A DNA stretch of 20,589 nt. It comes from JBCCCJ01 sp039029315 (GTDB taxonomy: Bacteria; Bacteroidota; Bacteroidia; J057). The DNA lies in contig JBCCGK010000159.1 of the NCBI GenBank assembly GCA_039029315.1, forward strand, positions 1 through 20,589, written 5' to 3'. Of this stretch, positions 15,095-20,589 are shown in pieces. How positions within the stretch are numbered: position 1 is the stretch's first letter; each line of letters starts with the position of its first letter. The notes beneath the pieces are model-generated. The model saw only the letters and a list, made by a program, of their open reading frames with translations, did no database searches and had not been told where the DNA came from. A program made the position numbers and the translations under genes.

Positions 15095-16825
15095 TTAATA
15101 ACCCGTGTTTTGTTTCAGCTTTTGTATTGATCTGAGTTGAGAAGATGGGATGGGGAACAATTCATGTTGTCCTTCCAAAAAGAAACTTCCATCCAGATAA
15201 GACCGTAGTTGATGTTCTGCATTCAGGTAATCATTGAGGGTTTGGTGAGCGATCTTCCACCGCACCAGGTCGAAGAACCTGTTCCCTTCCATTGCAAATT
15301 CTAATCTGCTCTCCATGTGAATGGCCTTGAGTGCATCAGCCTGATTGAGAAAGACCGGATGACCGACAGGGTAGGAGGCGATCACATAATTGGCTGCGGG
15401 TTCTTCTCCATTTGGACCGGAATGACTGCCATTATCAGCAACGCCTCCTTCCAGGACCCAGCACCCATTAGCAGCACGATTGCGGAGCCTGTTGGTCAGT
15501 TTTCGTGCCAACTCAAGCTCTCCTTCATGTACCGCTACTTCGGCTCGCCAAAGAATGATGTGCGCCAGTCGGATTAAACGCAAATTATTGGCATTCGCTC
15601 CTTTTGCCCAGCCAGATGCCGTAGACCCTGTTCCTTTCTCAGATGCATAGAAGGCATTTTTTTTAGGAGAATAAGGTCCACCATATGCCTGATCTCTGAT
15701 CCAGTTTTTTCCTGGATGATCCCCCCAATCAAGAAAGGGAATTCCCCTCCTGCCGACAGACCAATCCAGTCGTGGGTCCAGGTTCCCACTATGTTCGCTG
15801 AAGGCATTCTCTGAAGGGATTCCTTCATCGTGTTTCACATCCAAATCATTGAATTGATCTATGAGTGGAAGCCCCTGATCGGTTGTTTGGTGTGCATTGA
15901 CCAGGTTTTGGGACGGTTGATGAAGGCCGCAGCAACCAGCAGGTCCGGCCGCGTACGGATAATTCAGAACTTCCCCAAAGTTTCCATTTTCCCCATTGGT
16001 CCCATCATTGACTGAATGTTGAATTTCAAAGATAGATTCTGCATTGTTGTTGCCGGCAATCCGAAAATTGTCGTGGTAGCAATCCATTAACTCAAATGGC
16101 CCATTGTCCAATATATCATCTAACAGACCTTTGGCCTGTGAATACTCCTCCTGAAACAGATGAACTTTTGCTTGATAGGCTTTGGCAGCCCAACTTGTGG
16201 CACGGCCTGCCTGAATCTGGACAGCTGGTAGATGTGTCACCGCAAACGATAGATCTGCTTCAATCTGCTCCCAGGGTATGATGGTATTCTCAAGTTCTGA
16301 CAGATCCAGGACCGTTTCATCTACATAGGGAATATAGCCCCACAACTGAACCGCATCAAAATGATAGTGTGCACGTAGGAAGCGCGCTTCGGCCAGGAAG
16401 ACATTGCGGGTTTCTTCAGACAAATCCGTTACATTCTGGCTGACTCGGATCGCATCATTACATCTGGAAATTCCATCATAGAGTGTTCGCCATTTGTTGT
16501 CCAGGAAGCCGTTTTGGGCTGTGGTCTCGTAGCGTTCTATCTGACTGATCGGCGATTGTTCCGGGGCAGAAGCACCCTTGTAGGCATCATCTGAGGCGAT
16601 ACTTCCATAGATGAAATTAGATCCTGCGGCTTGCCAGTATCCATTGTTGTCTGTCCCGATTCCATCGAGCAGGCTGTATGCTCCCATGAGTAAAGCATAG
16701 GCACCGTCTTCGGTTTCCAGCTGGCGTTCGCCTACAACGCCCAAAGGTTGACGTTCCAAAAAATCTTCGCTGCAAGACGACAAACAGAGAAAAAATAAAC
16801 AAGCGATGGAAGATATATTTTTCAT
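15095..16825 (-). CDS. SusD/RagB-like outer-membrane lipoprotein
   Basis: 576 aa. SusD-like proteins cap the SusC pore from outside and capture glycans or peptides. The start at 16825 gives a lipoprotein signal (MKNISSIACLFFLCLSSC, lipid Cys18); a longer frame back to 16900 adds 25 residues with no signal features and is rejected. Family hallmarks: N-terminal LERQPLG; tetratricopeptide-like core with WRTLYDGISRCNDAI and EARFLRAHYHFDAVQLWGYI; C-terminal ESRLEFAMEGNRFFDLVRWK and the ending PIPSSQL...QNTGY. Length is normal for the family. It follows the SusC-like gene by 108 bp on the same strand, the usual order, and is probably co-transcribed with it. The ligand cannot be read from sequence; no enzyme for glycan breakdown lies beside it here. 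Confidence 0.95.
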   Translation of the reverse strand: MKNISSIACLFFLCLSSCSEDFLERQPLGVVGERQLETEDGAYALLMGAYSLLDGIGTDNNGYWQAAGSNFIYGSIASDDAYKGASAPEQSPISQIERYETTAQNGFLDNKWRTLYDGISRCNDAIRVSQNVTDLSEETRNVFLAEARFLRAHYHFDAVQLWGYIPYVDETVLDLSELENTIIPWEQIEADLSFAVTHLPAVQIQAGRATSWAAKAYQAKVHLFQEEYSQAKGLLDDILDNGPFELMDCYHDNFRIAGNNNAESIFEIQHSVNDGTNGENGNFGEVLNYPYAAGPAGCCGLHQPSQNLVNAHQTTDQGLPLIDQFNDLDVKHDEGIPSENAFSEHSGNLDPRLDWSVGRRGIPFLDWGDHPGKNWIRDQAYGGPYSPKKNAFYASEKGTGSTASGWAKGANANNLRLIRLAHIILWRAEVAVHEGELELARKLTNRLRNRAANGCWVLEGGVADNGSHSGPNGEEPAANYVIASYPVGHPVFLNQADALKAIHMESRLEFAMEGNRFFDLVRWKIAHQTLNDYLNAEHQLRSYLDGSFFLEGQHELFPIPSSQLRSIQKLKQNTGY

Positions 16826-16933
16826 AATGATTGGATTGGTATGATAAGAAGGAAGAACTTGGGAGTTCGGATCAGTGTGTGGGCTGTGGCAGTCAGACAT
16901 CCCTGACCATGAAAAATGAATCCATTTCCCTGA

Positions 16934-19900
16934 TTAGAAACCAATATTCATCCCAAAGAGAATGGTTTTGGGGGTAGGAGAAGTGCCGATGTCTATGCCA
17001 TAAAGATGTGTGTTGGCCTGGTAGAGGGGAATCTCAGGATCAAGACCCTCATATCCTGTGAAGGTGAAGAGGTTGATTGCTTGACAATACAGCCTCATCG
17101 AGCCAAGGGTGTAGCCCAGTTCCAGTTGTTTCACCCTGATATAGGACCCGTCCTCAACAAAATAGGAGGAAGGTTGATGACTCAAGTTATCTTGTTGACT
17201 CAGGACAGGCAAGGACGCCTGATTTCCCAAAGAAGGCGTCCAGGACTCATGCAGCATACGGTGACTGCGATTGCTTTGAAATGCTGCAAAATCAGTCCAT
17301 GCTTTTGAATAATTGAGCAATTCATTCCCAAACATTCCCTGAACAAACATGCCAAGATCAAACCGAAAGAGATTCAAGGACCCGCTGAGACCATATATTA
17401 CATCAGGATGGGGGCTGCCAAGAAATATATGGTCTTCCTCATCGATACGTCCGTCCTGATTTTGGTCGACATATCTGAACCTGCCTGGACGATCATAATA
17501 CGCATCATATTGTCCATCCTGCACTTCCTTTTCTGAAATAAATCCATCTGTTTCAAGTCCCCAGAAAGATGAGATTGGATATCCCGGAACAGAGCGGGTA
17601 TAGGAAAAATCCTGAAGATTCGGCCCGAGAATGCCTGTCTCATCCAGCTCCCCCAACGAAACCAAAGTATTGCGATAAGTCGAGACATTGGCCTGAAGAT
17701 CATACCCCAGGCGAGAATTCAGATGGCCTTTAAGTCCAAAAGAAACATCAATTCCTGTATTGACCATCTGTCCTTGATTGCGATAGGGAGCGAGTGCTTC
17801 TCCTAGTACGCCAGACAAACCTGGAATCAACAACATATCTGAGGTAGTTCGTTTGTACCAATCCGCTTGAAGGCGGATGCTGCGAAATAATTCCAGATCC
17901 AGGCCAATATTGATCATTTGGGTATTTTCCCATTTTACATTGGGATTACCGAAGCGTTGAGAATCAAATCCACTGACGACCTGCTGGTTATTGCCCCAAA
18001 TATCATAGGAAGAAGCTGAAAGACTACTTCGGTAGGTGGAGTATGCAGCGTCATCCGCAATTTCCTGATTGCCAGTTTTGCCCCACCCTGCACGAAGCGT
18101 CAGCACATTCAGCCCTGGCACGCCTAGCAAGAACAGTTCTTCAGATAGCCGCCAGCCAATGCTTCCTCCATAGAACAATCCGTATCGGTTGTTGGGACCA
18201 AATCTGGAAGAACCATCTCGTCTGACATTTGCCTCAATCATATATCGATTCAGGAAGACATAGGAGCCATGCCCGAAGAATGAACTCATCGCAAACTCAC
18301 TACCACCATGTCCATTGTCCAGGCCAGTAGTTCCAGCATTCAAAAATCGGTAACTGAGATCATCTGAATAAAAGTTATCCCGTGCACCAAATAGATATCT
18401 GGATTTCCCTTCACTGGCTTCTTGACCAGCAAGTAGCTGGAGTTGATGAATTTTGCCAAACTTCCAGCGATAGTCCAGCAAATTGAACAGGGTCCAACTA
18501 AGACGATTGCGAAAATCCACTCTAAGAGAATTGCTGGCAGCTGGTTCGGCATGTTCTATAGATCGAATCGTAAAGGTATTGGCAAAAAGCGATTGGTAAT
18601 CAACCCCAAATTGACTTTTGAAGCGGAGATTCTTGAGAATGTCTAGTTCCAAAAAAGCTGACCCGATGATTTTCCATTGATTGCTGACATTGTCCTTGTT
18701 GCGATTCAGCTGGGCTACCGGATTGTGGACATTTCCTACATGTGCCCCTTTGGTTCCCGCATAATTTCCCATAATATCCAGGACGGGGATCATGGGATGC
18801 ATCCGAATCGCATGCGAAGCCGGATGCCTAAGGAGATCAGTCTCTTGAGCAATCATTCGGCCATAACTCACCTCTAGTTGCTCCCCTACACGTATCCACG
18901 GATTGGGCGAAAATGAACTGTTGGAGCGAAGGGAGAACCGCTGAAAGCCAGTTTCATCAAGAATCCCTTGCTGGTTAAGATAATTTACCCCCATATAATA
19001 GCTGGAATATTTACTCCCCCCTGACATGCCCAAGGTGTGATTCTGAATAGGAGCTGGAGTGAAAATCTCGCTTTGCCAATCTGTCCCGGCCTGATTGGCT
19101 TCTGTGATTAAGTGCCAGGGTTCTGCCGCACTGTAGGCACTAGGAGCGGTACCGGGATCTCCTTTCATGGCACCTGAGGGGAACACATAGTCAGGCAAAA
19201 AATCTGGAGAACCAGGATCAAGACCATATTGTGCATGCTGAAAGACGAATCCTCCAGGATTGCCAGGGTTTGCCTGCAAATAATCATTTTTCTGCGCAGT
19301 ATATAGAAGTTCTCCGAGCTGTTGAGTGTTCAGGAGAGAATGTTGTGAGCTTGCCTGCTGAATTCCATAACGAGAACTAATGTGTAGGCGAGCCTTTCCC
19401 TTTTTCCCTTTTTTTGTAGAGATCAAAAGCACACCATTTCCGGCTCTGGCTCCATAAATGGCTGCTGCAGAGGCATCCTTAAGAACTGATATATGGTCGA
19501 TATGGTCTGGAGAGAGCATATGAAAATCTCCCGCTACCGGGACCCCATCAATAACAATAAGCGGATCATTGTGATTAAGAGTTCCAAATCCACGAATTCT
19601 CAACATGGATTCTCCGCCTGCCTGATGATTGGCCCCTACCATGACGCCAGCAAGGCGTCCCTGGAGCTGATTGTCAAAGGATGCAGAAGGAATCTGTTGA
19701 AGAGTCTCTCCTTCCAAAGTGGAGACGGCTCCTGTTCTATAGGTCGTTGAGGCAGAAATGTATCCTTTGGTGTAGGAAGTATTGCGAGAAGCTTTGGGAG
19801 AAAGCTGAACAATCAATTGTCGTTTCCCCTTGCAAGAGACCTTGGCCGTTTTATATTCAGGATATTTGATCTCCAGAATAGAAGCTGGATCCTGAAGAGA

Positions 19901-20101
19901 GAGCGCAAAAATGCCATGACCATCTGTAATTGTGCCCTGTCTGCTTCCTTTAATTTGCACAATTGCCCCTGAAAGCAAGTCGCCTTCTTGTGTCATGACA
20001 GTTCCCTTGATCAAGGTCTGTCCCTTCAAATTGACATGGAAACAGATCAAAAACGGGAGCAACAACATCCAAAAGCGAGAGAAAGAAAGCTGTGATACCA
20101 T
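16934..20101 (-). CDS. SusC/RagA-like TonB-dependent outer-membrane transporter
   Basis: 1055 aa. It takes up large substrates through a 22-stranded outer-membrane barrel, using energy from TonB-ExbBD, together with the SusD-like lid. Signal peptide 1-28 (FWMLLLPFLICFHVNLKGQ); carboxypeptidase-regulatory-like Ig domain about 29-103 (IKGTVMTQEGDLLSGAIVQI); plug domain about 120-235 with LQGRLAGVMV, LRIRGFGTLNHNDPLIVIDG and ISVLKDASAAAIYGARAGNG, all typical of the SusC subgroup; then the barrel to the terminal aromatic (NIGF). Length is normal. The ATG at 20101 is followed by a good signal sequence. No sigma/anti-sigma pair or hybrid two-component sensor, which often control such pairs, is seen in the window. 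No clear -7/-33 promoter was found upstream on the minus strand. Confidence 0.96.
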   Translation of the reverse strand: MVSQLSFSRFWMLLLPFLICFHVNLKGQTLIKGTVMTQEGDLLSGAIVQIKGSRQGTITDGHGIFALSLQDPASILEIKYPEYKTAKVSCKGKRQLIVQLSPKASRNTSYTKGYISASTTYRTGAVSTLEGETLQQIPSASFDNQLQGRLAGVMVGANHQAGGESMLRIRGFGTLNHNDPLIVIDGVPVAGDFHMLSPDHIDHISVLKDASAAAIYGARAGNGVLLISTKKGKKGKARLHISSRYGIQQASSQHSLLNTQQLGELLYTAQKNDYLQANPGNPGGFVFQHAQYGLDPGSPDFLPDYVFPSGAMKGDPGTAPSAYSAAEPWHLITEANQAGTDWQSEIFTPAPIQNHTLGMSGGSKYSSYYMGVNYLNQQGILDETGFQRFSLRSNSSFSPNPWIRVGEQLEVSYGRMIAQETDLLRHPASHAIRMHPMIPVLDIMGNYAGTKGAHVGNVHNPVAQLNRNKDNVSNQWKIIGSAFLELDILKNLRFKSQFGVDYQSLFANTFTIRSIEHAEPAASNSLRVDFRNRLSWTLFNLLDYRWKFGKIHQLQLLAGQEASEGKSRYLFGARDNFYSDDLSYRFLNAGTTGLDNGHGGSEFAMSSFFGHGSYVFLNRYMIEANVRRDGSSRFGPNNRYGLFYGGSIGWRLSEELFLLGVPGLNVLTLRAGWGKTGNQEIADDAAYSTYRSSLSASSYDIWGNNQQVVSGFDSQRFGNPNVKWENTQMINIGLDLELFRSIRLQADWYKRTTSDMLLIPGLSGVLGEALAPYRNQGQMVNTGIDVSFGLKGHLNSRLGYDLQANVSTYRNTLVSLGELDETGILGPNLQDFSYTRSVPGYPISSFWGLETDGFISEKEVQDGQYDAYYDRPGRFRYVDQNQDGRIDEEDHIFLGSPHPDVIYGLSGSLNLFRFDLGMFVQGMFGNELLNYSKAWTDFAAFQSNRSHRMLHESWTPSLGNQASLPVLSQQDNLSHQPSSYFVEDGSYIRVKQLELGYTLGSMRLYCQAINLFTFTGYEGLDPEIPLYQANTHLYGIDIGTSPTPKTILFGMNIGF

Positions 20102-20336
20102 CTGTTAGATCCGTTAGAAAGTGAGAATGAAAACATGGTCAAAGGATTGATCCGAAAAAAGATCTGTATTCCTTTGTCTAATCAATAGGTCACTTCCTTA
20201 GAGTGTCGATCGAAAAAAGATGCATGCTCGAAAAAAAAGAAAACAAGGGTTTTTTTAGGCCTATGACGAAAACTTCCTGATTTTTAAGCAATTGCGAAAG
20301 GTGTGGAAAAACATGGCATATTTTTTCGTTAAAAAG
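20102..20336. other. Upstream region of the susC-like gene, with repeated A-tract motif
   Basis: No gene supported. The motif GATC(C)GAAAAAAGAT occurs at 20149-20163 and 20208-20221, with a shorter CTCGAAAAAAAAG at 20227-20239. On the minus strand, the direction of the susC-like gene, these read as ATCTTTTTTCG. They may be bent-DNA or regulator sites; that they control the uptake genes is inference from position. Confidence 0.35.
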
Positions 20337-20368
20337 TTTGGATAGTTCATAAAGACTCTGCACCTTTG
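20337..20368 (+). promoter_or_regulatory. Outward Bacteroidota-type promoter P1
   Basis: TTTG (20337-20340), 20-bp spacer, CACCTTTG (20361-20368) matching xAnnTTTG. It faces out of the window to the right. The match in both elements and spacing makes it one of the better promoter candidates in the window. Confidence 0.6.
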
Positions 20369-20467
20369 CCACCCCTTACAGAGAAAAGCGGTGAATAATT
20401 CGCTACTTCAGTGGGCAAAAGCAGGGTAGAAAAGGGAAAACGATCTTTAACTTTTTTTCGAGAAATA

Positions 20468-20499
20468 TTTGTTTTTGTAGATAGTAAGTCGGACCTTTG
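20468..20499 (+). promoter_or_regulatory. Outward Bacteroidota-type promoter P2
   Basis: TTTG (20468-20471), 20-bp spacer, GACCTTTG (20492-20499). It repeats the layout and the ACCTTTG of P1, 131 bp downstream. Between them lies GATCTTTAAC (20441-20450), which resembles the antitermination boxA of rRNA leaders. An unseen stable-RNA operon or a highly expressed gene downstream is a guess; an ATG at 20562 begins a frame that runs off the edge and cannot be judged. Confidence 0.5.
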
Positions 20500-20589
20500 T
20501 CAGGCTTTTCGCGGGAAGGATCAAGTGGAGGCAAAAACGAGCTAGAAATATTGAAAGAAATAATGGGGGGCAGAAGCGTGATGCTTTTG

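Noticed and set aside
16826..16900. Upstream ATG extending the SusD-like protein by 25 residues
   Set aside because: The extension would bury the lipoprotein signal; the start at 16825 places the lipid Cys at residue 18.

Overview
The window looks like a piece of a Bacteroidota chromosome, probably from a gliding or surface-living, Saprospiria-like lineage, though the exact taxon cannot be fixed from sequence alone. Three things point there. Two secreted proteins end in type IX secretion (T9SS) type A sorting domains. There is a SusC/SusD outer-membrane uptake pair. Several promoter-like sites fit the Bacteroidota pattern TTTG-N20-xAnnTTTG, and genes lack Shine-Dalgarno sites.

Left part (1-2359): the first codons of an IS630-type transposase run off the left edge on the minus strand. 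Then come about 2.2 kb of mostly non-coding DNA holding one small beta-rich protein gene (1073-1324). This stretch also contains a diverged 130-bp direct repeat (871-1000 and 1686-1815), a 20-bp inverted repeat pair (1706-1725 and 1867-1886), and a run of strong hairpins (2147-2277) ahead of the next gene.

Centre (2360-13838): two plus-strand genes encode large secreted, cell-surface proteins. The first (2903 aa) has an N-terminal cohesin-like domain, HYR and HYR-like Ig domains, three seven-bladed RCC1-type beta-propellers, a dockerin-like domain, a second cohesin-like domain and a T9SS sorting domain. Each propeller is inserted inside an HYR domain, splitting it into two halves. The three split-HYR/propeller/HYR-like modules are tandem repeats of about 2.1 kb. 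The second protein (815 aa) has a related N-terminal cohesin-like domain, three Ig-like repeats, one HYR, three HYR-like repeats and a T9SS sorting domain. A clear intrinsic terminator and a separate promoter lie between them, so they are probably separate transcripts. Both products are predicted to be exported by Sec, then moved across the outer membrane by T9SS and anchored or released there.

Right part (13865-20589): a perfect 12-bp inverted repeat serves as a likely bidirectional terminator between convergent genes. On the minus strand follow a 2-oxoglutarate/Fe(II) oxygenase and a SusD-like lipoprotein with its SusC-like TonB-dependent transporter (susC first, then susD, then the oxygenase after a 350-bp gap). 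No carbohydrate-active enzyme and no regulator is visible beside this uptake pair. At the right edge two tandem promoter-like sites point outward to an unseen gene or RNA operon.

The most unusual item is the giant protein: three whole propellers nested in HYR domains, on a DNA repeat that is in frame and nearly identical in places, so that propeller number could change by recombination.
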